Source: Dryocosmus kuriphilus
Lineage: Eukaryota; Arthropoda; Insecta; Hymenoptera; Cynipidae
Direction of reading: 5' to 3'
Length of the DNA stretch: 64,000 nucleotides
NCBI GenBank assembly: GCA_038277395.1
Contig: CM076194.1
Location: 184,792,788 to 184,856,787 of the forward strand
The notes beneath the pieces are model-generated. The model was given only the letters and a program-made list of their open reading frames with translations, did not search any database and had not been told where the DNA came from. A program made the translations under genes and the position numbers. Positions 23,081 to 32,290 of the stretch are shown in pieces; the first letter of the stretch is position 1, and every line of letters starts with the position of its first letter.

Positions 23081-24120
23081 ACCAGGTGCTTTATCTAGAT
23101 CAAATGAAAACAAAATAAAAGTTCCAAGTATTTTAGCCAGTGTAGTAGAATCCAAAGAAAATGAATTTAATGAAATTCGTGACGATGGATATAATACAAG
23201 AATGTTACATATAAGAAATAAATCTGAGTAAAATCAAAATTGGAGAATACGCTACAATCAGCCATATTTCTATAAAACCGACCCCTTGAAATCTAACTGA
23301 TCGTTAGATAATAATCCCTGAAGATTTACAGTACCCAGAGAACGTAGAGAACAGGTTTTAATCGAAAATCACGACAAGAAACAGACAGGAGATTTAGGTG
23401 TGGAAAAAACGTATGCAAAAATATCTGAAAATTATTTTTGGCCCGGAATGTACTCTGAAACCTTGAAGTACGTAAAGGAATGCGATATCTGTCAAATAAT
23501 AAAACCGAATGTAAATAATCAGATAGTTTTGATGGGTAGGAGAATAATTGAAGAGCCGTGGTCAGGTGATGCATCAGATATGATGGGTCCCTTGCCAATG
23601 AAAAAGTCAAGGAACCAGTACAGTTTAGTCTTCGAGGATATGTTTACAAAATAAGTAGAGGTAATTCACGTAAAAAATAAATTAGCAGCAACAATAGAAA
23701 AAGAATTTCATAAACGTATAATTTCGAAATGTGGAACACGTGGAATTTTATTTACAGACAGCAGAAAGGAATACGTTAAAACAGCAATTAAAGCATTTAA
23801 AGCATATTTTAAAACAGATCACAAATTATGGGATAAGAATTTAGACAATTTACAGTTTGCCTTGAATACAAGTAAATACTCGTCGACAGTGTATACACCA
23901 GCTTCCTTAAATTCCGGTAGAGAACTCGAACTATTACAAGCTTTAAACAAAGATTTGGAAAAAAAGTTCCGAAAGAGAATTACAAGAAACACAGAAATGG
24001 GCTGATAGAATGCAAAAGTTAAAAATAATTAGAGAAAAAGTCATCAAAATTTTAAATACATCTAATAATAGGTAAGGTACTATAAATTAAGACGTAGACC
24101 GATTAGTTCTGTAATAGGAT
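23081..24120 (+). pseudogene. Ty3/gypsy pol copy 2: integrase
   Basis: HHCC region at ~23325-23510: TGDLGVEKTYAKISENYFWP and YVKECDICQI. Core begins near 23560 (ASDMMGPLPM, with Asp in the first catalytic block) and continues out of frame (FTDSRKEYV near 23753, second Asp block). Later LDNLQFALNTSKYSSTVYTP near 23850 and basic C-terminal residues to ~24110. Part of the core carrying the third catalytic residue appears deleted between 23780 and 23800. Stops at 23652 and elsewhere show it is dead. Confidence 0.82.
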
Positions 24121-24154
24121 AACTGGTTTTAAAAAGGGTGAAAAGTATATCAAA

Positions 24155-24200
24155 TAAATCAGAAGGGTGTAACGTGGTACATGTTACACGTCACATAGCT
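24155..24200 (+). other. Candidate polypurine tract and 3' LTR start of gypsy copy 2
   Basis: AATCAGAAGGG is followed by TGTAACGTGGTACATGTTACA (starts 24168). A purine tract abutting TGTAAC is what is expected at a 3' LTR start. The end of the LTR could not be found. Confidence 0.45.
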
Positions 24201-24257
24201 TGCCCCTTTCCACCCCGAAGACTGAATTGATCAGTTGACTATATGTAATTCATCACC

Positions 24258-24323
24258 GACTCCGTTGATAGCACATCGGTCTTTCAAGTCGGCGGCCATG
24301 GGTTCGATTCCCCGGCAGGAGTC
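24258..24323 (+). other. tRNA-like Pol III box pair (SINE head or tRNA relic)
   Basis: A-box-like TAGCACATCGG near 24268 and a perfect B box GGTTCGATTCC at 24301-24311, ~33 bases apart. GACTCC (24258) pairs with GGAGTC (24318-24323) as an acceptor-like stem. Arms between them do not make a good cloverleaf, so I call it a tRNA-derived relic rather than a gene. It sits inside the candidate LTR region. Confidence 0.5.
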
Positions 24324-24329
24324 AATTTT

Positions 24330-24887
24330 AACTGACGCTCACTCGCTACACCTGCAACATTGGACAGTCACTCTTCCTCTTCCCTTCCACCGTATAGCAT
24401 TCCCGCTATAAGCGATAGCGAAAAAGTTAAATAAAAACTTTGAAGGACTGTTTCTCCTAGCTCATCTAGCCCTTTTACTATATATAAGTTCATTCCCCTT
24501 ATATTTTATCTGTATCCCACTTCTCTTCACTCAGGTCATAATTAACCCCTTTATGAATCCCTCCTCTTTGAACTGTCCCCGTTTTACTTCCAATGAGCCA
24601 GGTTATAAACCTAATCTCTCTTTATTATTTTCCTAAATTTACACTCTTATTTGACACTCTTATTTGACACTATTTATTTCCACGTATTGGTTTGAGACAT
24701 TTCTCCTTACCTTATTTTCAAATATATCGCCTACTTTTCTCCGATCTTTTTTTATTTACACTATAATCATTCTAAAACTTCCACGCAATGCACATCTCAA
24801 AAATACGTCACAACTGCATAATAACAACAACAAAAAACACCTGAATAAACATAGTTAAAAACATTAGTTTCACATAGTTATATTATT
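24330..24887. other. AT-rich non-coding, possible LTR remainder
   Basis: Contains a direct repeat CACTCTTATTTGA at ~24651-24668 and pyrimidine-rich runs; no coding recognised. Confidence 0.35.
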
Positions 24888-25100
24888 TTATACCACGTGC
24901 TGCCCATAGTTCGGCGGGCTAGAAGTAATTTGAATGGAAATGCGATGATGAACAGATGGGACAATGGATGTTTTGATTGAACGATTCGACTCAGGGATTA
25001 CCTGCTTGAGTGTTACTTTGCCAGTCTTATCCCCGATTGCAGAGATTATATGGTGCACGTATATGCTCTGTGGTGCCAAAAGCAGCCAGAGCTCTTGCAC
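24888..25100 (-). CDS. Unrecognised short ORF (hypothetical)
   Basis: 70 codons on the minus strand containing LAPQSIYVHHIISAIGDKTG and TLKQVIPESNRSIKTSIVPS. The composition looks protein-like and GC is higher than the flanks, so it may be an exon or fragment of an old gene. I recognise no family. The first methionine is arbitrary; no splice sites were fixed. Confidence 0.25.
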   Translation of the reverse strand: MQELWLLLAPQSIYVHHIISAIGDKTGKVTLKQVIPESNRSIKTSIVPSVHHRISIQITSSPPNYGQHVV

Positions 25101-25104
25101 TTTT

Positions 25105-25178
25105 CTAGTGTATGAAACGAAAATAAAAGTCCATTTCTACTCGGTTAAAAAAATTCAGCAATCAGGAATGGTTTTTAT
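25105..25178 (+). repeat. Inverted repeat, left copy
   Basis: CTACTCGGTTAAAAAAATTC followed by AGCAATCAGGA (from ~25138) is matched in reverse complement at 27513-27567; weaker matching extends outward through AAAGTCCA. The pair brackets the tyrosine recombinase remnant. Confidence 0.8.
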
Positions 25179-25379
25179 GTGACGCGAGCACATTGTTCGT
25201 ACCTTCGTCTCCTAAGAACCTTAGTGAGCAATTTGTACGGAGGGAAATTTTGCCGTCCTCGGACGGAAAAATTGTCATTGACGGACTTCGCGCGGTGCGA
25301 CAATTGTCTTGAACTGGCTTCCGAAAAACCGTGATGATTTCACAAAAAAGGAGACGCATAGCAATGAAGAAGTAATGAA

Positions 25380-25815
25380 ATGTACGACGCTGAATCTAAA
25401 GGAAGTGGCCGAGTCCGCCAAATTTGATTTGCTGCCAAAAAAATAGCGCACAAAATACGAAGCCACTTACATTTTTGAGTAATTATTACAACATTTTTTC
25501 CCAAAAATTTAACGAGTCGTTTCAGAAATTCAAGAAGGATCACAAAACGAGTGCGACATCGCAAAAAGTCGAGTTCGCGTATTTCAAAAAGTTGAGCAGC
25601 AAGCATGCGTCTACTACCTGCTGGAACTATTTTTCGATTCTCGAAGCCTTTCTCAGGTTGAAAGAAAAGGTGGAAATTGGCTCCCACGAGACTCTAGTGA
25701 CTTTCCTGAAACAATAGTCAATTTGGCTTCGAACTGAAACAATCCGAGGATTTTACCAAGGAACAAATTCGAAAATTCCTCGTGGGTGCTCCCGATCCCG
25801 ATATATCGTAAGTAA
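25380..25815 (+). pseudogene. Tyrosine recombinase (Crypton-like), N-terminal part
   Basis: After LNLKEVAESAKFDLLPKK near 25394 the frame reads FSQKFNESFQKFKKDHKTSA and FAYFKKLSSKHASTTCWNYF, then RLKEKVEIGSHETLVTFLKQ. After a one-frame shift near 25715 it reads LKQSEDFTKEQIRKFLVGAP. This is the SAM-like N-terminal core-binding region of insect Crypton-type tyrosine recombinases. It ends at a perfect splice-donor-like GTAAGTAAG at ~25809; the rest of the protein resumes at 26703. At least two stops or frame breaks are seen. Confidence 0.6.
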
Positions 25816-25929
25816 GGTAAGAAACGACCTATCACACAAACACATACAAACACGCCGTGAACAAACCTTTTTCCGTGAAAAAACAGGGCTGCTACAAGAC
25901 ATGGAAAACTTGGAAAACCTATAAATGAC

Positions 25930-26160
25930 TGTGTAGTTTAAATGTGAAAAATTTTTTGTCCAATCAAAGAAGCCATAAAAAGATTTAATTTGGTGAAAAT
26001 TATGGACTTTTTATTCAAAATCTGTAGACAAATTTTAATTGTTTTCTCACCAAAAGCTTTCTGCAGATTCTGAGTAAAAAAATGTGTAATTTTTAACTGA
26101 TTGAAACTTTTGATGGCTTATTTAATCGGAAATAAAGTTTTCCACATTCGGACTAAAAAA
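25930..26160. repeat. Imperfect hairpin 1 inside the recombinase
   Basis: Left arm words AAATGTGAAAAA, AAGCCATAAAAAG and TCAAAATCTGTAGACA are matched in reverse order and complement by CTGCAGATTCTGAG, CTTTTGATGGCTT and TTTTCCACATTC. Size ~220 bp, resembling a MITE-like fold-back. Confidence 0.65.
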
Positions 26161-26179
26161 AAATGGATAAAAAACTGCT

Positions 26180-26555
26180 TAAGGCTGATGCAACCAAGCC
26201 CTATCCTCAAAAATTGAATTGCTTCATTTTTCTCAATAAATACAAAAAATAAATTTTTTCTAGATACTAGGCTCTCCTTCATTTTGGAAGAGAAGTCTGT
26301 ATTCGTAGTAGAAAACTGGATAATTTGAATACTTTTTATGCAAAATGAATGTTTCGGATGTTCGACTTAGAATTCCAAACCTTCATTTTATACAAAAAAT
26401 ATTGTAATTACCCAGATTTTCACTACGAATACAGACTTCTATTCAATAATGGAGGTGGGCCTAGTATCTAAAAAGATTTAATTCCGATAATTATTGACTA
26501 AAACGAAGCAATTCAGCTTTGAGGTTAGGACCTAATTCCATCAGCCTTAAAATGA
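26180..26555. repeat. Imperfect hairpin 2 inside the recombinase
   Basis: TTAAGGCTGATGCAACCAAG at 26180 pairs with CATCAGCCTTAA at 26539-26550. Inward, GAATTGCTTC pairs with GAAGCAATTC, TAGATACTAGGC with GCCTAGTATCTA, and AGAAGTCTGTATTCGTAGT with ACTACGAATACAGACTTCT. Total ~375 bp with a short loop. Confidence 0.8.
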
Positions 26556-26702
26556 AAAGCCTAAGGAAATAGTTTGCGATTTGTGAAATATTGAATTAAA
26601 TTGACTGAAATTTTTTCAAAATTATATCTCGAAAATTTGGAAAAGACGTAGAATTTGAAAATTGGACTTCTGTAGCAATCCTGCAAATAAAATACAAACT
26701 CA

Positions 26703-27086
26703 ATGAGAAACATTTTTTTAAAGGTTGTTTTAACCATGGGCCTTATGGGTGCATGCCGATGTCAAGAAATGAGAGGCATAAAAATCATAAACTTCGAGGA
26801 AGGAGACTCGTTAGTGGTCGTCACTTTGCCGGACAGAAAAACCAACGTATCCCACAAATTTGTCATTAATGGCGTCATTCTGGGCCTCCTGAAAAATAAC
26901 AAGCTTTGCTTCCAACGAAAATCACGACTGCGGATTTTTTCTTTCAGTATCAAAATGGAATTTGTGCACGGTCTAGGCCATCGGAAAGCACATGATTGCC
27001 GCAATGCCCAAAGCGGGTGGAAATCTGATCCAGTAACGCAGCGTTACGTACAAAAGTCAATTCATCAAAAAGAAAAATTTTTTTAA
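26703..27086 (+). pseudogene. Tyrosine recombinase (Crypton-like), catalytic part
   Basis: FLKVVLTMGLMGACRCQEMR carries the first catalytic-Arg block (GACRxxE) of tyrosine recombinases. It is followed by LVVVTLPDRKTNVSHKFVI (strand block with the catalytic Lys region) and, after a gap, GWKSDPVTQRYVQKSIHQKE, the G-W-K-S...Y block with the nucleophilic Tyr of Crypton-like enzymes. The intervening H-x-x-R block is missing or scrambled (deletion near GHRKAHDCRNAQS). The 890 bp between this and the first part is either an intron that took up two hairpins or an insertion; GTAAGTAAG at its left and TTTTTTTAAAG at its right make an intron plausible. Confidence 0.62.
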
Positions 27087-27289
27087 TATTCTAACTAATT
27101 CCATAAAGCAATATTCTTGTCAATAATAGCTTTGTTCATGTTTAAAACTATGCAAAGTAAATCTTGCTCTACTTGTACTCTTTTTATAACTTGGCTTTAA
27201 TAATAAAAATAACTATAGACCTGCATTTAGTAAATATTTCATCTTTTTAATTTACGTTTGTAAAATGTAATTATTAAGAGTCGTTACTT

Positions 27290-27475
27290 ACTTTGCTGTA
27301 CTTTAAATTTTTGAAAATTTTCGAAAACATAACAAAACTTAAAATATCCAAAAATTCCCAAAAATTTTTGAAATTTCCAAAATTTCAAAAAATTACAAAA
27401 AATAACCAAAATTTCCCAAAATTTCAAAAATTTTCAAAAATCCACAAAATTTACAAAAATTTCAAAAATTTTAAT
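27290..27475. repeat. Low-complexity CAAAATTT-type repeat
   Basis: Irregular 8-12-bp units of the form CCAAAATTTC / CAAAAATTT. The open frame across it is a by-product. Confidence 0.85.
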
Positions 27476-27504
27476 GTGTGTTTGAATTTTAATATATGAA
27501 AATT

Positions 27505-27590
27505 CTACATAGGCACTGAATATTGTAAAAAACACTCCTGATTGCTGATTTTTTTTAACCGAGTAGAGTTGGACTCTTAGTTTCGTGTCG
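27505..27590 (-). repeat. Inverted repeat, right copy
   Basis: CTCCTGATTGCTGA with an A/T run and TTAACCGAGTAG (27526-27567) mirrors the left copy at 25138-25172; outward matching reaches GACTCTTAGTTTCGTGTC. Confidence 0.8.
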
Positions 27591-27659
27591 GGTCGGCTTC
27601 TTGGGTCAGGTTTTTGAGTTTTCGGCCCGGGTTGGGTTTTTGGTTCGAGTTGAGAACTT

Positions 27660-29070
27660 GAAACCGATGGAGAATAGTGAGAAGGAAGGGGTGGGTCAGA
27701 GAGAATCAACAATTTCTCTCTAACCCATCGGGCCTCGTCAGCGATCCTCTGGTTTCTATCAAACATCTGCCCAAATCGAAAGAGATCGAGACTTTTTGGA
27801 GAGAGATTTACGAGATGCGACATCAATTAATAAAATACGCGGGAAACATTATCCACTTAAAGCAGCTGTGTGACTACCTTGTAAGATTTGAGGAGGAATG
27901 TCCAATAATTACTACCTATGTGGTCAAGAAGACCTTAAGGGGCACGAAGAACTTTTCCGCGGTCGGCCCAGATGATATCAAGAACTTTTGGTAGAATAAG
28001 TTGCCTTCTACACACCAGCATCTGGCCCGGATTTTTACTTCCTACCTTAAAACGGAAACTCCCATTCCTGTATGGTTGGTGGAAGGTCGCACTGTTCTCC
28101 TTTCGGATAAAGGCGACTTATTTGACCCATGAAACGACAGGCCGATAACTTGTCTGAACACTCTGTACAAGATCTTTACAGCTATCCTGAACGATAATAT
28201 TGCTCGGACAATCGGTTCTGTGTGGCGAGAGATTTACGACAAACGTGGCTCGAAAAAGGGCGTAGCAGGTTGTCGCAAGAACCTGCTAATCGACAGGAGC
28301 GTTTACAAAGATGTTACATTCTAAAAGCCTAATCTGTTGATGGCCTGGATCGATTAACAAAAAACTTCCGATTCATCCTGTTATAGACGTATCATCTGTC
28401 TGCTGGAAAGCTTGAATATACATCCACATACATATAGTGGGATGCATAGAGAGATTGATGTCCCTTTCGAAAACCAGATTTACGATCTCATCTGAGAAAC
28501 ATCGCGTGACAAATAATATTGTCACCTGTCAGAGGGGAGTACTTCAGGGTGACGCCCTGAGCCCTTTCCTCTTTTGCATCACACTTCTGCCACTATCTCT
28601 CGCACCACGCAATTCTCGCGGGTACCTCCGCTCCGAGCTTGAAAATCGTGAGCATAAGGTCGCTCATGTATTTTACATGAATATCCTTAAGATCTATGTT
28701 TCTGGCGCATAGCACTCGAGGGCTGACATCGTTCTCCTTGCCTTTGAAAAAAGTACTATGTTCGTGATCGAATTCTCGGTTCCTACCAACGAAAGCATCA
28801 TAGTCAAGGAGATAAGGAAAAGGAGCAAAGATATCGAGACATTATAAGGGAGTTGCGATGAATGTATCCAGAATATTCGGTTAAGATAATTGTCCAAGTG
28901 ATCGGTGCTCTCGGAGGTGCGAAGCTATCTCTGGTTCGTAACATCAATGCTATACCCGCGTTTCACAAACATGCCGAGGCACTTGCGAGATGGATGCAGA
29001 GATCTGTCATTCTTGGGTCGTTCCATGTCCTCAAGAAACACGAGGGTTTCGCCAGCCCATCATTGTAATT
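27660..29070 (+). pseudogene. R2/R4-like non-LTR retrotransposon, RT and C-terminus
   Basis: After an RT leader (GRTVLLSDKGDLFDP near 28086) comes RPITCLNTLYKIFTAILND, KKGVAGCRKNLLIDRSVYKD, then RGVLQGDALSPFLFCITLLP (28535-28590) and HVFYMNILKIYVSGA at the YxDD position (MN for DD), so the active site is lost. The C-terminal block GALGGAKLSLVRNINAIPAF at 28900-28960 is characteristic of this RT lineage. Stops near 27990, 28130, 28325, 28355 and 28710 break it. No N-terminal fingers or site-specific endonuclease motif were found. The family name is by resemblance of the RT and post-RT words; subclade unsure. Confidence 0.68.
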
Positions 29071-29144
29071 TCATCGTACTCTGCATGGCCACCCATTTTA
29101 TAGTCGTGAGGCGTGGCTGAATGTGTAATTCACCGCTGTTCCGC

Positions 29145-29300
29145 TTAGAGCGAGTGTCAGTTTCTTGGATAGCAATCGCTTCTATGGGGACCCTGTGGTG
29201 GTTGTTGAACCAGTTTTGTTTGTATTGGCTAAACGAGTGTAGGGTCCCCATGGGAGCGAATGCTTTCGAGGAAATTGACACTCGCTCCCAGTGGAATCGC
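29145..29300 (+). other. 3' UTR stem-loop of the R2/R4-like LINE
   Basis: AGCGAGTGTCAGTTTC at ~29150 pairs with the GACACTCGCT region at 29277, and TATGGGGACCCT pairs with AGGGTCCCCATGGG at 29240-29255, making a long interrupted stem ~150 nt across just after the coding end. LINE reverse transcriptases often recognise 3' structures. Confidence 0.6.
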
Positions 29301-29316
29301 GGTAAATTACATCTAA

Positions 29317-29317
<1 letters not shown>

Positions 29318-29365
<48 letters not shown>

Positions 29366-29371
29366 AATAAA
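29318..29371. repeat. (TA)n microsatellite
   Basis: Nearly pure TA run with one break, followed by A/T-only sequence to ~29450. Confidence 0.95.
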
Positions 29372-29952
29372 AAAATATTTTAAAAAATAAAAATTTTTAA
29401 TTTAAAAAATTTTTTAATTTTAAGAATAAAATATTTTTAAAAATATTTTTTCAAAAATGGAGTCGAAAATAATAATTTTCTTTTGAAAAGTTAATAATTA
29501 CCAAGTAATTAACAGTTAAAGATTAACCAATCAGAAGGACGCGTTAAGTGGCAGACAGTACATGTGCCACCGACGTTAGTATGTGCGTAAACAAGTTCGG
29601 TTAGTATAATTACCCCTCCGATCATTTTTCCAGGAGATTGTGACTCTCCTGTGCAACTTCACACTTCGACAAGATTTAAAAAACATGTTTTCCCCAAGCC
29701 AATAAATCAACATTGTTCGACAGGTTAATTACCTCACTTTTTGTTGTATAATACATGCTACTCGAATTCTGTGAAATTCCCTATAATTCCGTAGAATTCC
29801 CTTAAGCAATTTCGAACTAATTACAAGTTTTTTCTTAATACCTCTGATGTCACTAAAATAAACCTTGAATTATTTTGAATTTCAAGTCTTTTAAGTGCTT
29901 TTAAATTCTTCTGAATTCCTTAACAGCCACTGCACCTTTTTTAATTCTTCCA

Positions 29953-30690
29953 ATGACTGTTGAAGAATTTAGAGAATTCAGAAGAATTCATGAAAACTCA
30001 TATGAATCCAGATAATTCAATAGGCTTGAAATTGAAAAAATTTAAGGTTTACTCTAATGATTTCAAAAGTATTAAAAAACCATTAAATGCTTTTCGCGAT
30101 TTTCAAGGGACTTCCGCAGAATTTAAATAGCGTATAGATTTTGATTCACTTGTAATTAAACTGTCAACCTAACTTGACTAATTTCGGAATAATTAAAAAA
30201 AGTGCCAATGACTGTTGAAGAATTTAGAAAAACTCATAAGAATCCAAGTAATTCAAAAGACTTGAAATTCGAAAAAATTAAAAGTTTATTCTAATTATTT
30301 CAAAAGTTTTCAAAAAACAAAATGAATTCCAAGGTTCTTAAGAGACTTCCGCAAAATTCAAATAACGAAGAGATTTTGGTTCACTTGTAGTCAAACTATC
30401 GGTCAAACTTGACTAACTTCGAAAGAATTGAAAAATGTGCAATTACTAGTGAAGAGTTCAGAGAATTCAGAAAAATTCAGAAAAACTCATAAGAATCTTA
30501 AGAATTAAAAAAACTTAAAATTCAAAATAATTTAAAGTTTATTCTAATTATTTCAAAAGTATTTTAAAAAAATTAAATGAATTCCAAGGCTTTTAAAGGA
30601 CTTCCGCAAAATTTAAATAGTGAGTAGATCTTCATTCACTTGTAGTTAAACCGTCGGCCAAACTTGATTACTTTCGGAGGAATAAAAAAA
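29953..30690. repeat. ~250-bp tandem repeats inside the fold-back element
   Basis: Three units beginning at ~29950, 30205 and 30441 with CAATGACTGTTGAAGAATTT or its variant, each followed by AATTCAGAAGAATTC-like words, TTTCAAAAGTATT and GACTTCCGCAAAATT. Matching of the arm inner ends to this unit suggests the arms grew from it. Confidence 0.8.
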
Positions 30691-31200
30691 AGTGTATTGG
30701 GTGTTAAGGAATTCAGAAGAATTTAAAAGCACTTAAAAGGCTTAAAATTCAAAATAATTCAAGGTTTTTTTTAGTGACATAGAGGTATTTAAAAAAAACT
30801 TGTAATTCAAAATTTTTTAAGGGAATTCTATGGAATTACAGAGAATTCTACAGAATTCGAGTAACATGTACAACTCAAGTCAGGTAATTAATCTGTCTAA
30901 CAATGTTGACTTATTGGCTTGGGGAAAACATATTTTTTAATTCTCGTCGAAGTGTGAAGTTGCACCAGAGTCACAGCCTCCTGGAAAAACGATCGGAGGG
31001 ATAATTATACTAACTGGAGATTGGCCCGTGCCCGCGAAGCAAGTCGGATCGTGGTAGAGAAAAATCGAGTGGGAATTTATTCAGAGGAAGGGTGCAAGCG
31101 TGAAAGTGAGTTAAATCGGTGGCGATAAGCGATTTATAGTGGAGAGTGTTATTCTGAGTTGGGATAAAAATTTAATAGCAGTGGAAGTGAAAAACCGCAA

Positions 31201-31570
31201 ATGGAAAGTGAAGAGGTTATGAGTGATAGTGAAGGGATTAGTGCTGAAAAGAGCCACGATAGGCAGCAGGCCATAGAGAACGTAGACACCAGTCCAATGC
31301 AGCAGAGGTTCGAAGAAGCTGATAAACAACCTGAAGTTGAATCGCCAAAAATAGTGCAAATTGAAGAGAAAAAAAGAGAGGGAGACCCAAAAATATTGAT
31401 AAAGCAAAAATAGCGGATGCCAAAAGCGCGGCAAAAATGGAGAAGTGAAACAAATGTGAGAGTGGAGCTGAAAGTAGGCTACCTTATGATCATTGTGGAT
31501 GGGGTAGTTAATCACTGGGCTGAAAGAGAGGGAGGACGCAGCGAAACGGTTTTTCGGCAAAGGGGATGGT
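31201..31570 (+). pseudogene. LINE ORF1-like remnant
   Basis: Starts MESEEVMSDSEGISAEKSHD, acidic and glutamine-rich, stop at 31411, then a further readable tail (VRVELKVGYLMIIVDGVVNH) in another frame. No zinc knuckle seen. Position 5' of the endonuclease argues for ORF1. Confidence 0.5.
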
Positions 31571-31589
31571 AGATTCGAATCGCGACATA

Positions 31590-32290
31590 AAGGTAGTAAT
31601 TTGGGACATCGCGGGTTTCAAACATCATCAAAAAAAAATATATATGGGAGTTCCTTACAGGCTTTGACATCATAATATTACAAGAAACATGGATAGAAGA
31701 AAAGCATGAAAAAGATGCAGTTGCGAACTTGGACCCAAGCTACAAATGGCACGGAAAAGCAGCGACCAGAGAAGCGAAGAAAGGACGAGCCAAAGGAGGA
31801 CAGCTTGTGGGCATAAGGAACCACTTACTACGAGGGATAAAGGTATCAGAATGGGACTATGGATTAATTATTGAAAAAACAGGAAGGAAGGAGAAAAGAA
31901 GGATTATAACAATCTACAACAACGTGGGAGTAAGAGTAGCCAGGTCGAAAATCAGCAACTTCGTGGAAACAGGAATCAAAGATGATGAAAGATGATTGAA
32001 AGATGATTGGATGCTGATAGCAGGGGACTGGAACGCAAGGATAGGCGAGGATTAAGGGAAAACAGACACAGAAGAATGGAAGAACAGCAGGGGATGAAAA
32101 AGGGAAGTTGACTTATGTAGGAGTGGGAGGAAGTTCAGTTCTAGACTATGCACTCGCCCTTGAAAATGGAAGAAGGAACCCAGTAGAAGACCTCAAAGTG
32201 CTGGACAGAGTGGAATCTGACCACATGCCGGTGATGTTCATAATACACGACTCGGAACGGGAAGATCCGGACCAAGAGGGAAGATGAGAA
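31590..32290 (+). pseudogene. LINE ORF2: apurinic-type endonuclease
   Basis: DIIILQETWIEEKHEKDA (catalytic Glu in LQETW) near 31670, then GGQLVGIRNHLLRGIKVSEW, IITIYNNVGVRVARSK, GDWNARIGED near 32026 (Asp/Asn block GDxN), LDYALALENGRRNPVEDLKV and, near 32213, VESDHMPVMF (SDH block). All signature blocks of LINE APE endonuclease are present in order, though split by stops near 31995, 32055 and 32098. Confidence 0.85.

Noticed and set aside
24258..24323. Functional tRNA-Glu gene
   Set aside because: A loop reading CTTTCAA exists, but the D and anticodon arms overlap and the total is too short.
27293..27499. 68-codon Lys/Phe/Asn-rich ORF
   Set aside because: Falls on the CAAAATTT low-complexity repeat.
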